From NCBI RefSeq assembly GCF_003589595.1, contig NW_020653945.1, positions 24,049,909-24,113,908 on the forward strand: a DNA stretch of 64,000 nucleotides, given 5' to 3'. Source of the DNA: Hyposmocoma kahamanoa (lineage: Eukaryota; Arthropoda; Insecta; Lepidoptera; Cosmopterigidae). The notes beneath the pieces were generated by a model. The model did not search any database. It worked only from the letters and a program-made list of their open reading frames with translations, and had not been told where the DNA came from. A program made the position numbers and the translations under genes. Positions 44,755-55,904 of the stretch are shown piece after piece; the stretch's first letter is position 1; the number at the start of each line of letters is the position of its first letter.

Positions 44755-44944
44755 ATAACGCACACACTCAACATAGCCCCGCACTAGGGAAACTGTGTCG
44801 CGGGTGCCATGAACACACCACAAACCACACCCAAACTCACGAGAGAAACGAATGCATGCCATACAAACATTTCTCCCTGCCCGGGAATCAAACCTGTGCG
44901 TGACCTCTGCGTGGCAGTCAGCATGACAACCGTTCGGCCACGGA
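44755..44944 (-). mobile_element. SINE-A copy
   Basis: Lacks about 10 bases of the body (GTCCATG... region) and has a small insertion at box B. Confidence 0.85.
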
Positions 44945-44954
44945 TAATCAAACA

Positions 44955-45095
44955 ATTCTTTTTTTGCTGGAAAGAGGCTACCTCGGTAGTGGTCTTATTT
45001 TAATTTGAAGAAATTATTCCACCTCTAAGGGTGATAAACTAGGAAATGAATGACTTTTGAGGTCTGTTTTTTAGTACTCTGTACTGAGATTGTTG
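44955..45095 (+). repeat. Rep-I, internally deleted
   Basis: TTTTTTTGCTGGAAAGAGGC, TCCACCTCTAAGGGTG, then directly the TTTTTTAGTACTCTGTACTG end. Confidence 0.7.
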
Positions 45096-45099
45096 TTAT

Positions 45100-45180
45100 A
45101 GGCTTCTCCTTTTCGTTTTCTACTTGTTAATAAAGTTACGTGGTCCGACCTTTTTCTTTCTTTTCGGCAAGGCTATGCCA
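45100..45180 (-). repeat. Rep-G fragment
   Basis: TTCTACTTGTTAATAAAGTT and ACGTGGTCCGACC. Confidence 0.4.
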
Positions 45181-45249
45181 CAATGTGAACATTGTTATCG
45201 TAATTCGACCTTTTTTAACATTCTTCTACATATGTCCATATGCGTGGGA

Positions 45250-45738
45250 AGGTGCTGGTTCCTACATATATGTATGGTAGTAAATGTTGGGTTTGGTAGA
45301 AGAAGCAGGTAAGTAGAATGAATGCAGTGGAAATGAGAGCTTTGAGAGGTACGGTTGAAGTGATTCTGATGGATAAATTACGGAACAATGTGATAAGAGA
45401 GCGTTGCGGCGTGGAATAAGATGTAGTGACAACGGTAGAGAAAGGGATGCTTAGATGCTTTGGATATATAGAGAGAATGAATAAAAGAAGATTGACGAAA
45501 CAGATTTATAAGGTGAGTGTGAGCAGGCAAGTTGGAATAGGCCGAACAAGGCGAACTTACCACGACTAAATTAAGACCATCCTAAAGAAGGGCCAGGTCT
45601 AGAGTATCCTTAACCGACGAGCGTGTATGAAGGCACTGATGCGTGTTCATGAGGCGAAAGATGTGTGTCAGGACCGTAGCAAGTGGAAGACTGTTGTCTC
45701 TGCCTGCCCAGATGGGAAAAAGGCGTGAAGTATAAGTA
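45250..45738 (+). pseudogene. LINE C-terminal fragment, same family as 34290
   Basis: Translation: YGSKCWVW, SRMNAVEMRALRG, NNVIRERCGVE, TVEKGMLRCFGYIERMNKRR, and ACMKALMRVHEAKDVCQDRS to DGKKA and TGA. At least four in-frame stops. Only one copy of the terminal segment (AAAGGCGTGAAGTATAAGTA) follows, in contrast with the 12-unit array at 34.8 kb. Confidence 0.8.
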
Positions 45739-45743
45739 TGTTT

Positions 45744-45945
45744 AGGAAATGAAACTATTTTTACGGATTTAAATCGCGTATATTTGTTTTTTTTTCAAAT
45801 AAACCTATGTTTCGGTCCCTTGACAGATCCTATGGTCACGGTTGACTCCATGGGACATGTAAAGGACCCGAAACGTTGGTTAGTTTAAAAAGATACAAAT
45901 ATACGCTAATTAAATTTGGAAAAATAGTTTCATTTCCTATGTGTA
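45744..45945. repeat. K repeat, head-to-head palindrome
   Basis: Two K arms of about 95 bp in inverted orientation meet near 45845 (CACGGTTGACTCCATGGGAC). Both outer ends read AGGAAATGAAACTATTTTT-like inward. Confidence 0.7.
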
Positions 45946-46299
45946 ACAATCACGAAAACGTAAGAACTCGATATATATGTATATATGTTTATATGAGTTC
46001 AGTTTGCGCCTTGGTTATAATGAAATATTTATAAATTTAAAGTCAGTTAATTAATTTAAGTCTCAAGCCGCACTGATTGTGGATAACAGCCAAATTGTAT
46101 AAAATGCCAATTAAGAAAACAGCTATGTTTTATAATGCGCTTAATTGACTTCCAGCTGGAATGGCGCTTTGAAACGTTGAATAAAACGACGATTTATATT
46201 TAACGAGATTACAAATAGATTACACAGATTAAATTACCGTGATTATAAATGAAACAATGATTAATAAATCCTTATAGAAAGAGAGATAATTCTCCTCAA

Positions 46300-46562
46300 G
46301 TAACTACATCATGTGCCCAAAGGATTAGCAAGTTGAAGTGACAGTGGCCAGAGCACATATCTCGTAGAACTGACGGCCATTGAGGCAGAAAGATTCTCGA
46401 ATGGAGACAACGAACCGGAAGGCTTTGATGGACGGATGACTTGGTTAGGGCGGCGGGTAACCTATAGCTATGGATGCACGTCGCCTCCGATCGCCTAGTC
46501 TGGCAATCTTTGGGGGAGGCCCATGTTCACCAGTGGACGTCTTCCGGGTGATATGCTGATGA
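46300..46562 (+). pseudogene. RTE-like LINE C-terminus
   Basis: RISKLK.QWPEHISRRTDGH, then RKILEWRQRTGR, WTDDLVRAAGN, and WQSLGEAHVHQWTSSG followed by TGA and a GATGATGA end. This is the standard C-terminal layout of lepidopteran RTE-like LINEs. Several tryptophan codons are stops, so it is dead. Confidence 0.75.
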
Positions 46563-46867
46563 TGAACACATCACAGGTAGGAACTAAAGAACGGAGTAAA
46601 CCGATCAGTGACTGAGTCATCTAGAAGCACTTATGCGGGAACAGTTCAGGTTGGACTTGGATTGCATTGAAATTATGAAACCGTACCTACACATTTTTTC
46701 ACAGTGTAACTTTTTATTTGTCTTCCTATGTTTCAGAGCGATTTCATGCTGTATGGTAACAGGTGCGTTATGTAGCGGCAGTTGGCATTTTATCAAACCG
46801 ACATAAAACATTGGGAGATGAGTAAAAGTCGTCCCGTGGCAGTTAACCTGTGAAACTAACTAGGGTT

Positions 46868-47300
46868 GGTCATTCTCGGATTAGTGTTCACTATCGTGGC
46901 AACTTTTATTGTTTAAATATTCAAGTATATTATTGTGTAATTGTTAAATAATATTTCACGATACAATAATAATAATAATAAATAACGCACACAATCAACG
47001 TAGCCCCGCACTAGGGAAACCCTGTGTCGCGGGTGTCATGGACACACACATAGACAACCAGAAATTACACCCAAACTCCCGATAGAAATAATTCTAGGCC
47101 ATATAACTATTTCTCCTGGCCCGGGAATCGAACCTGGGACCTCTGCGTGGCAGTCCGTCATGGTAACCGTTCGGCCACGGAGGCAGTGAATACAATACTC
47201 CAATTTTAATTATTATTGTACTATAAAAAAAAATCGAATACTTATAAGTAATAAAAATTGCCACGGACATTAGGTAGTGATCACTTGTCCGAGAATGACC
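46868..47300. mobile_element. MITE-S with a SINE-A inserted
   Basis: Ends GGTCATTCTCGGA / TCCGAGAATGACC are inverted repeats, extending imperfectly for about 45 bp (AGTG.TCACTA, CGTGGCAA). No ORF and no clear target duplication. Confidence 0.6.
46969..47189 (-). mobile_element. SINE-A copy with target duplication, inside MITE-S
   Basis: Full length with an AATAAT tail. Flanked by ATACAATA at 46961-46968 and 47190-47197. Confidence 0.9.
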
Positions 47301-47317
47301 GTGATAAAATTATAGAC

Positions 47318-47480
47318 TTGGTGTGATAAAACCAGAAGTGATCATCCGCCAAAAGTTCGTTTATCACATGAAATTAATAAAATATTACAAATTACATGAA
47401 ATAAATCTATTTTTTCTATTGACGCATAAAAAGTTAATGACTAATTTAATTCTTAGAATCATGAAACCTCTCTCCTGAAA
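47318..47480 (+). repeat. Module shared with MITE-E
   Basis: CCGCCAAAAGTTCGTTTATC, ACATGAAATTAATAAAAT and AAAAAGTTAATGACTAA parallel 41838-41890 and 42160-42185 with the intervening part absent. Confidence 0.5.
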
Positions 47481-48395
47481 CGTTGAAACTTTGCCGATAT
47501 GGACTTATTAAACAATGTGATATGTAGTTCATATCGTCTATTTATTATCATGTTAGTACTGCGCTATTATCAACAAAAATTTAACTAAAAATCGCGTTGA
47601 CAAACTACAACACGAAGCGGTGTCACAATGCAATGTACTTCTGTTTAGCAGTATTATAACCCGGTTTAAAGTTTCAGTGATACTAAAAAACAGTGCTGTT
47701 TCGTAAAGCAGCCTTATAGAGGTGCCGCGTTGTTTTGGGACTTAGGTTTACTCTTACAATTGTAGTTATTAGGTGAATGAAACCAAAATTACTTGACACG
47801 CAATAAACAAAAGACTATTAGTTAATAATAAAACAAATATACCAAATGGATCTACCTTTCAGATACAGAGCACTATTGAGTACATAGCCTTCGCAGATTC
47901 TCTAGCTCGTAATGGTTAACAACTCATAAAAAAATATACAAATATAATTATATTAATGATGTAGCCATTCATGGACTCAGTTTTTATAAGCCCTACTTTT
48001 ATTATGAACACTTTACTTCAACTTAAGCTCAAAGATAATAAACTCCAAACATAAACCTCCTCGTGGTTTTATAGAAAGTCAGATACTGGGTGTTTTATTA
48101 TACGACGCATTGAAAGTGATGTAATCATTACGGAGATCTAATCAAAATTACGAAAAAATGAGCTGTTCCATATGAACATGAAAGCACCATTGACCACCAA
48201 AATCTATTACTACCACCACCTATCTATAATCTATTCGACTAAATCATGTAGCAGTTGTGTTTTCCCGCGATTTCATAATGAACCGAATAAATAAAATTAC
48301 TAATTTATATAGTACTATCGTAAAGTAACGTAAACCTCGACGTATTTATCCAGAACTTAAGAGTGACCTTAAAAATCAATAAACTGGCATGTATG
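47481..48395. other. AT-rich DNA, no feature seen
   Basis: No ORF or element recognised. Confidence 0.4.
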
Positions 48396-48499
48396 AATAG
48401 ATTAACACCAGGGAAGGAGGCAAAAGGGATTTGCCAGGCATGTAGCATGCAAGAAACAGTCGTGATGGTATGCTTACGTGTATAGTGTGGGTAGAAGTT

Positions 48500-48680
48500 G
48501 TGATGACCCCTGGAGTAAGGCTTTGAAGGAATAGTGGTCAAAGACAGGCCGAAGAAATCCATATCATCCAATGACACGGGTTGATGACATAGTAAAACTT
48601 GCTAATAAAGCCTGGACCAGAGACGCACAGGACTGGAAAGTTTGGCAGGAGCGAAAGGAGGGCTATACATAGTCGATATT
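48500..48680 (+). pseudogene. LINE 3' coding remnant (a)
   Basis: RPKKSISSNDTG, then DIVKLANKAWTRDAQDWKVW and QERKEGYT: the RW.DDI..A...W...A.DR..W...EEAY pattern of RTE-like C-termini, broken by frameshifts. Confidence 0.55.
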
Positions 48681-48689
48681 GGGTGGTGG

Positions 48690-48895
48690 ACAGTACAGAG
48701 CTGAAAATTATGATTGTGATGAAAAATCGTCTAATACGTCACAGTGGTTTTCTTAAAAACGTATGGAAGATCGGAGGATAAAGAGTCAGAGGTAGACCAA
48801 GACGAAGTTATTTAGATAAATAAATGACGTCGTGTCGGGAACTCAAAGCTGGGGCCTCGAACAGAGACAAGAGCCTAGCTTTTAAACAAGAGAAA
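48690..48895 (+). pseudogene. LINE 3' coding remnant (b), different family
   Basis: NRLIRHSGFLKNVWKIGG, stop, RVRGRPRRSYLDK, then MTSCREL: resembles another arthropod LINE C-terminus with a GRGRPR.SYLD block. Confidence 0.5.
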
Positions 48896-48899
48896 AGTA

Positions 48900-50185
48900 T
48901 GAGTACAGTACAATCAATAGTTAAATGAATTCCGTGGGTAATAGGACCTCGATTCTAAGAATATCTACCCACAGACCTGATAAGTATTACAAATGACGAA
49001 ACGTCTTATAACCGACTATAACCACTTTTATTGGATAGTTAATTCTACAGAGTTGATGGTTTCTTTTGAAACAATTGTAATTTTGTTTTACTTGACTTTG
49101 TTGTATAGACAAGCAGTAGTTGTACTACTTTATTTTATGTTCATTATTATTGTTTGCGTTAATGACGATTATATTATCCCTTGACATTCTATTTTGAATT
49201 GTAATATTGTGACATTGATAATATGAAATAAATGATTCTGTTCTAAAATTTAAAATCAAAAATAATGTGTCGCATAACCACATGAATTGTCTTGTCTCAA
49301 ACCATAGAATTTCCTGTATTATAAGTACCAAAGCTACGGATTCCAGAGCCACTGCCCGAAAAGTTAATAAGTCAATTCCTCAAATTGGTGGGACCAACCC
49401 ATCCATCGCTTTCGGTGTAAACCGATGATCTTCCGAGGTTTTCGTTGTTCTGTGATATAAAAAACAAACAACCTGTATAATGATAATCAAACCGCGCCGC
49501 GTGTAGTACGTAAAGCTCGTAAGTTTTATTCTAATTCAAGAACGACTTGCACATCCTTCTAGTCTCCAGGTGCAGGTATTAGTATACCGCACACGTATTG
49601 CACGGCAAGAGCACATATGTCAGTTTACAACGTCTCAGTTTGCTCTGAAACTAGAATATTAAACAAAGCAGCGAATGTAAACATGGTGTGAAGTAAACGG
49701 TTACTAAATTTGCTTAAATAATTAAATTGTTTAAATTCCAAATGGAGCAGCGATAACAAAGTTCCTAAACAAAACTAGGATGATAATTATGTGATATTGA
49801 TATTATCGATTATATCGGTACTACAGTTAGCCCTGTCAAAATTATTGCTAGTTATCACGCAATTTTGCTATATATATGTGGTATAGCACACGGCTATACC
49901 AGACGGAGGGAAACCTTAAATACCGAAGATATAAATTTTTTCTGAAATAATTCTTCATTTTGATTTCACAAAAATAATTCGAAGTACATTCAAACATTTT
50001 TAAATAATCGCATGTCTGAACCGGTAATCAAACTCGCCAAATGTGAAAAAGGACACACCTGTAATTTTACTATACAGATCGGAAGCCTTAATCATAAGGA
50101 TATTTTAAAATAAAAGGAAGTCCATGAAATTTAACATTTAATTTGAAATTTTCTTTAGGAACATAAACCTGTAAAAAATTTTGTT
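48900..50185. other. AT-rich DNA, no feature supported
   Basis: Overlapping short frames around 48993-49352 are AT-driven. Confidence 0.4.
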
Positions 50186-50189
50186 TACA

Positions 50190-50295
50190 GGAACCGGTAT
50201 GAGAATGTGCAGGAGTTATTTAGAAAATAGGGTACTGAGCTCAAGTATGGACAACTGTCCGTACTGTGGTCACACGTGCGATGCAACTAACACTT
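50190..50295 (+). pseudogene. R1-type zinc-motif scrap of a LINE
   Basis: TGMRMCRSYLENRVLSSS, then NCPYCGHTCDAT resembles the G.....YL......S..C..CG...DT end of LINE ORF2 proteins. Only about 30 codons. Confidence 0.4.
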
Positions 50296-50384
50296 CTGCT
50301 AGTATTTAGACTGTGGTTAAAACTAATGCATGACCACATTGATCCGGTATTGAGTCACACAGGAAGCTATACTGACGCCTATTT

Positions 50385-50470
50385 TATTTATTTATTTACA
50401 CTTTATTGCACACAAAACAAAACAAATGGACGCCTTAATTATCATAAGGTAGGCTACGGGAGCTGGGTTC
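50385..50470 (-). repeat. LINE-like 3' tail
   Basis: TTTATTTATTTATTTACACT followed by TTATTGCACAC, typical of LINE tails in inverse orientation. Confidence 0.4.
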
Positions 50471-51069
50471 AGTATAATAACAAAGTAAATAAGGTCAAAG
50501 TCTATAAATAATTATGATACAAATCTAGTAAAGTACAACAATACATAACATATAATACATACGTAACTATATCAATATATAAAATAATCAGGCTAATGGG
50601 ATGCAGATGGAGACCTCAACATGAAATTAAGGACCAATGGCTCGAAAATTTGCTTATTTCAGCGCTTTTTGAATATAGGGTGGCAGAGCGCTTCAGATTC
50701 GTAATGTTTTTAAAGAAAACAATGAACAATACATTTATACATATATAAAGGTATTGTTCATATTTCACTGTACCATAGCACAGTATCCTTAATGACAACA
50801 AAAATCTATTTGCTACAATGTCGATTTTGTTGGCAAGACAAATATCAGGATGTGCGAGCTAATAGATGTGGTTGGGTGCGACGAGAAACAAATGACGTAA
50901 CTACATGCCTCGATGACAAACGTTGCCTACGCACGTAGCTATTTATTTCGACTACTTATAAATTATAGAAAGTAATATTTAAATAATAATAGAGAATAAT
51001 ATTTAATTGAGCAAAAGTTTGTAGCTTTTTTATAGTTTGAATCGACAGCATTTTTTCTTAATTTTTAAC

Positions 51070-51185
51070 TATAGGCACATGAGACTTGTCATCTTCACGT
51101 TTCAGGGTAATAGGTGCAGCAGCAATGCCTTTCAGATCTTTGCGATTTAAAGCTCTGAGTATCGCTGCAACAGTTATGTCAATAA
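51070..51185 (-). repeat. Rep-B fragment
   Basis: AGGCACATGAGACTTGTC to AAAGCTCTGAGTATCGCTGC. Confidence 0.7.
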
Positions 51186-51264
51186 CACAATAACCATAAA
51201 CGCTAGCCTCCCTACCAACCTCTTGGGTATACGACATATACAGGGTACACTCTTGCTTTTAATA

Positions 51265-51665
51265 GCAGTACAGCTCCTTGTGAAACAGTTCGTCTAGAGA
51301 AGTACTGCCAGTTTACCTATTTTTGCCACCAAGCAGTAATGTGAACATTATTACTGTGTTCCGGTTTAGAAGGGTTAAGGTTGCTGGTGAAATTACAGCT
51401 ACACACGCCAGCATAACAAGCTACACATTGACTTATGTCAATGTCGTCGTTCCGTTGCACTGGAGGCGATTTTCGAACAAAAATGTGTAGTCTGGTGTGC
51501 CGTTGTCCGTACATGGAACTTGTCAACTTATGTCTCAGGTGACGGGCGCAGTGGCAGTGCCGCTAGGATCTTCGCGATTTAAAACTCTGAGTGTCACTGC
51601 AACTGTTATGGATAGGCGTGCCGCTAACCACCACCACCTTATTCGTCCCGTCACTTGATATCATA
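51265..51665 (-). repeat. Rep-B, full length, interrupted
   Basis: Both ends present (ACAGCTCCTTGTGAAACAGT; ATTCGTCCCGTCACTTGATA). An insert of about 115 bp sits after GGTGAAATTACAG. Confidence 0.85.
51397..51515 (-). mobile_element. Insert shared with MITE-E interior
   Basis: ACACACGCCAGCA to TTGTCCGTACA is the inverse of about 41897-42005, including the long match CCGTTGCACTGGAGGCGATT. Flanked by TA in both settings. It may be an independent mobile unit that also inserted into MITE-E. Confidence 0.6.
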
Positions 51666-51717
51666 AAAAAATAAATTGCAATTATAATGCATTGGTAATT
51701 TCAAGTTGGTTCCATTT

Positions 51718-52190
51718 TTAACCGACTTCAAAAAAGGAGGAGGTTCTCAATACGACTGTATGTTCTTTTTTTTTTGTATGTATTTTACGCGATAGCTCCG
51801 GTATTTGTGAACCGAATTTCATGATTTTTTTTTGTTGGAAAGGGGGTATTTCCATGGTCGTCCCATTTCATTTTGAAGAAAATCATCCACCTCAAAGGGT
51901 GGCTGTTCACGCATGAAGATTCATTTTTATAAATAGCGCCTAACTTTAATTTAGGAGCAATTACTTTTAGCAATTATTTAGTTGATTTTGCTATTTCTCC
52001 AATTCAAGGCGTTTTTCTCTCGATATACTTTGAGTAGTGACGTAGTGAGAACCTATTTTTATTATCTCCAGTATCAAGTCCTGTATAGTGGCGAACTAGG
52101 GGATATTTCAATGAAACTTAGCAAATAGACGTAATTCCACGTACTTTTGAGGGCGGTTTTTTAGTACTCTATACTGAGATTATTAAATAA
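51718..52190 (+). repeat. Rep-I, near full length
   Basis: ACCGACTTCAAAAAAGGAGG to TTTAGTACTCTATACTGAG. Lacks the part around GAATCCGAGTTTGCGCAC. Confidence 0.75.
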
Positions 52191-52199
52191 ATTCTATTA

Positions 52200-52640
52200 T
52201 ACCGTCACTCGTATCCGATTTGTACCTGTTCGTTCCGAAACCCCAGACTATACAAACCTAGAAAACTCGTACCCACTTCAGCACTGTCACTTGTGCACTA
52301 AGTCCAATTCGTATACGAGAAAATCCGAACATCACTTGTACAGCTAGAGATAAAATGATCCCTGTGAGATTTCGGACCGTTATTTCTCGGATTCGTAACT
52401 GGGGGTCTACTATCGATCTCCGTTCGACATCCGTCCGAAACAATTGCTGTCAAATAAGTAATATTCGACAAAATTAAAAGACAAGTATCAAGTATGAAGC
52501 TTCATTCGCATCACGCGTCTTTTCATTTGGTCAAGTATTGCTTATTTGGCAGTAATTGTTTCGGACGGATGTCGGATGGAGATCGAGAGTAGACCCCCTG
52601 ATACGAATCGGACGTAGTGCGAAAGCGCGCTTATGCTATA
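52200..52640. repeat. Rep-H palindromic (foldback) form
   Basis: Arms 52415-52484 and 52515-52592 are imperfect inverted repeats (CATCCGTCCGAAACAATT / AATTGTTTCGGACGGATG), around a centre with AAGCTTCATTCGC. Outer arms carry CGTATACGAG and CTGATACGAATCGG. Short frames within are by-products. Confidence 0.7.
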
Positions 52641-52948
52641 TCTACGGGATACCATCCCTACTTGCTTGTACTCCCTTAAGGCGCACCAAGCGCTTTTCGT
52701 CGTCTTGTGCAAAGCCCAGGAATGGAATTCCCTGCTTACGATTATTTCCAAGCACAACTCGAGTATCTTTAACGTGTGACTGAATAGGCTAAATATCTTT
52801 TGGGCGAGCTCCCTTCATCGCAGACCCAGTCTTTGCTCCAGGGGTATTATGAGTAAGAGTAAATCTATTTTCAAAAATACAGTAAGTTCGCTTATTGTAA
52901 CATAGCATTTCAATGCAGACGACACAACTTTAAATGTCAAACAAATAA

Positions 52949-53282
52949 GTGCGCGTTCCAATTACTTATATTTATTTTACTTTCGCGTCTAGCCTGTTCC
53001 CGTATCGCGACTATCTGTCGTGACTGACTCGTGAACGTTTATTTTATCGTTAAACGACTGTCGTGTCTAGCTGTTCTAATGACGATTTATTTATCGTCAG
53101 ACGACAGTCTTCTAGCTTTTCCCATTGTCACGACAGTCTACCGTCGTAACGTCAAAAAGTCGTAAACGACAGTTGATCATGTGCTGCCATATTTGAACAA
53201 CTTCATTTAAATATACAAGCCATGACACTATAAACTGTATAAACACGACTATCTGTCATCACGACATAATGGGAACGCGCCC
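52949..53282. mobile_element. MITE-P: short TIR element
   Basis: Ends GTGCGCGTTCC(A)ATTA and ATAATGGGAACGCGCCC are inverted. The interior holds several copies of CGACTGTCGT / ACGACAGTC and CGACTATCTGTC in both orientations. No ORF. Confidence 0.5.
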
Positions 53283-53289
53283 TTAATAA

Positions 53290-54015
53290 TTAAAATATAA
53301 AATAAGTTTCATTACTGACGTTCTTTTTCGATTTGCGAAAATCGAGTAGCGCAGGAACATAGACCGCAACAACAAGTAATATAAACACTCGAAACTAATT
53401 CCCACTCAATTATGGTCCTGTCGAGCGAGTGTGGAACTTAACTAGTACTAAACTGACGTTATTATCGCCCGTATAGCGCCTTCTAATATACAGTTCTGCT
53501 AGAGTTGAGCTCTATTTCGCTATATCCGTGACACATGAAGTGTTGGTTTGGAGAATACACGATAAAGCCGCTGGCTCTGTTCAGTTTTTTGTTTTTTGTT
53601 TGTTTTAAATTTAGTTTTAGTGCGCAACAAATTTCATTTGTATTATGCATGTAAACACGAACTGGATACTGGGCGTATTCGTTAACAATGTGGGCGTTAG
53701 ATGAATGATAGGTTCTGGATTTACTGGACCAAGCAATGTTCTAAATTTAGAAAATTTAATTTTTAGAGACCGGAGTTAATTTTGTTGTTCTGGTATTCAT
53801 AAAACAGGAATCACTTAGTCTGAGACCAGGTCATAGATGTGCTTTATATAATTATTTTGGATCAAAGGAATATTTAATCATTTTAGAGTTATTAGGTGAA
53901 ATTATCTTTTTAGTCGCTTACTTATGACAGCAGATGCATAAATAAGCCAGTAATGGGACTATGGTGTATAGACAGATGGACGGACACGCATGAGAAAACT
54001 GAAAAGGATATTAAT
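53290..54015. other. AT-rich DNA, no feature seen
   Basis: No ORF or recognised element. Confidence 0.4.
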
Positions 54016-54023
54016 GTAATTTA

Positions 54024-54513
54024 CATTGACTTACAAATAAATGGACGACGGGTCTAATACAAAAACCNNNNNNNNNNNNNNNNNNNNNNNNNNNNNNNNN
54101 NNNNNNNNNNNNNNNNNNNNNNNNNNNNNNNNNNNNNNNNNNNNNNNNNNNNNNNNNNNNNNNNNNNNNNNNNNNNNNNNNNNNNNNNNNNNNNNNNNNN
54201 NNNNNNNNNNNNNNNNNNNNNNNNNNNNNNNNNNNNNNNNNNNNNNNNNNNNNNNNNNNNNNNNNNNNNNNNNNNNNNNNNNNNNNNNNNNNNNNNNNNN
54301 NNNNNNNNNNNNNNNNNNNNNNNNNNNNNNNNNNNNNNNNNNNNNNNNNNNNNNNNNNNNNNNNNNNNNNNNNNNNNNNNNNNNNNNNNNNNNNNNNNNN
54401 NNNNNNNNNNNNNNNNNNNNNNNNNNNNNNNNNNNNNNNNNNNNNNNNNNNNNNNNNNNNNNNNNNNACACTTTTTAGCGCGGACCCGACGTCCATATAA
54501 TTATAAGTCAATG
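54024..54513 (-). mobile_element. MITE-C copy 7, containing an assembly gap
   Basis: Both TIRs present: 44 bases left and 46 bases right of the gap. Target duplication GTAATTTA / ATAATTTA, 7 of 8. About 196 bases of element should lie in the gap, judging from the 286-bp copies. Confidence 0.9.
54068..54467. other. Assembly gap, 400 N
   Basis: Exactly 400 N, the same size as the other gap. Confidence 0.99.
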
Positions 54514-54519
54514 ATAATT

Positions 54520-54960
54520 TAGGTGAAATTACAGGCATATACGGCTTGTCAACGTATGTCTCAGGGTGTCCCACGCACTGACCGTGTTCCTCAGATTATT
54601 GCGATTTAAGTATGTTAGGGTGAGGCCTGACAACCGTCTTTTTGTGAGTGGTGAGTCTTGTAGTTAGCGTTTGTATGGAGTGTAGGAGTCATATAGTGTA
54701 ATGGAGGAAGAAACATGTATACTCACGCGTATCCAACACCATAAGTGACCACTTCCCTAACTCCTTCCTCCACCTACACCAGCACGTCACACGGTGCAAA
54801 ATTCAGTAGTAATTACGCCCGTGAGTCGGCAAACAACACATTTTGCGTCGTCGTCGTATGGTATAAACTGGACTTATAAAAAAACATGGACAGGCATATC
54901 ACTTAGCACCAGGCGCTCGACTTATTCCTACAGTCATTTGGTATCATAAAAACAAAAGCA
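54520..54960 (-). repeat. Rep-B copy with a 280-bp insert
   Basis: Rep-B pieces at 54520-54610 (GTGAAATTACAGGCATATAC) and 54885-54960 (ATGGACAGGCATATCAC to TATCATAAAAAC). The insert (about 54611-54884) has no match in the window. Confidence 0.65.
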
Positions 54961-55044
54961 CAATATAATACATAGATAATCGTAATGTAGCAATTTATCT
55001 TCTTTGTATTTGTCTGAACTATTAGGTTACCAACCATCTACAGT

Positions 55045-55290
55045 GGAAGCAGTATAACTCCTTGGGAAAGCGTTCGTATAGGGAAGCACTGCTACCTTAT
55101 CTATTTCTGCCGCCAAGTGCTGTTCTGGTTTAGGTGCTGGTGAAATTCTAGGTACATGGGACTTGTCAACTTATGTCTCTGAGTGGCGGGCGCAGTGGCA
55201 CTTCCAGTAAGATCTTTGCGATGTAAAGCTCTGAATGGCACTGCAACTGTTATGGATAGGCGTATAACTTACCACCAGGCGAGGTAGCTA
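55045..55290 (-). repeat. Rep-B, near full length
   Basis: AACTCCTTGGGAAAGCGTTC to CTTACCACCAGGCG. Confidence 0.8.
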
Positions 55291-55604
55291 CCCTTTAAAG
55301 CATATTAGTATTTTGTCGTGCTTGTTCGCCAGTCTTAAGTACCGTATGTATCAACTTCAGAAGATGCTATCGAAGTTCACTATGCAGTTGACTCGTTAAG
55401 TCGCTAACTCGATAAATAACTGTATTACAGTTGAGGAACTGCCCGGCGACAGACGGCTTGATTTATCACTTAAAGCAATTCTAACTGGATATAACTAGAT
55501 AACTGGTTTCCGGTCAAGTAACATGCATCTTTCTGACTGTGGTTTATAAAAAATAAATCAGACTGGGGATAGGGATGCGTAATGAATAATAATAATAATA
55601 TGTT

Positions 55605-55748
55605 TTTATGATATCAAATGACGGGACAACGAGTTGTGCGCCTGATGGTAAGCGACACGTATATTCAGAGACATATATCTGAGGGACAATTTCACTGCGC
55701 CCGTCATCATGAGACATAAGTTGACGATAAGTCATGGGACTTGTCGGT
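55605..55748 (+). repeat. Rep-B, first half
   Basis: ATATCAAATGACGGGACAAC to GTCATGGGACTTGTC. Confidence 0.75.
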
Positions 55749-55759
55749 CATTCAAACCG

Positions 55760-55897
55760 CCTTCATGGCGGAACGGTTACCACGCTGGATTGCCACGCAA
55801 AGGTCCCGGGTTCGATTCCTGGGCTGGGAGAAATATTTGCGTGGCCTAAATTTATTTCTATCGTGAGTTTGGGTGTAATTTGTGGTTATCTATGTGT
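55760..55897 (+). mobile_element. SINE-A copy, 3'-truncated
   Basis: CCTTCATGGCGGAACGGTT start; cut after TTGTGGTTATCTATGTG where the next Rep-B begins. Confidence 0.85.
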
Positions 55898-55904
55898 TTT
55901 TTAT

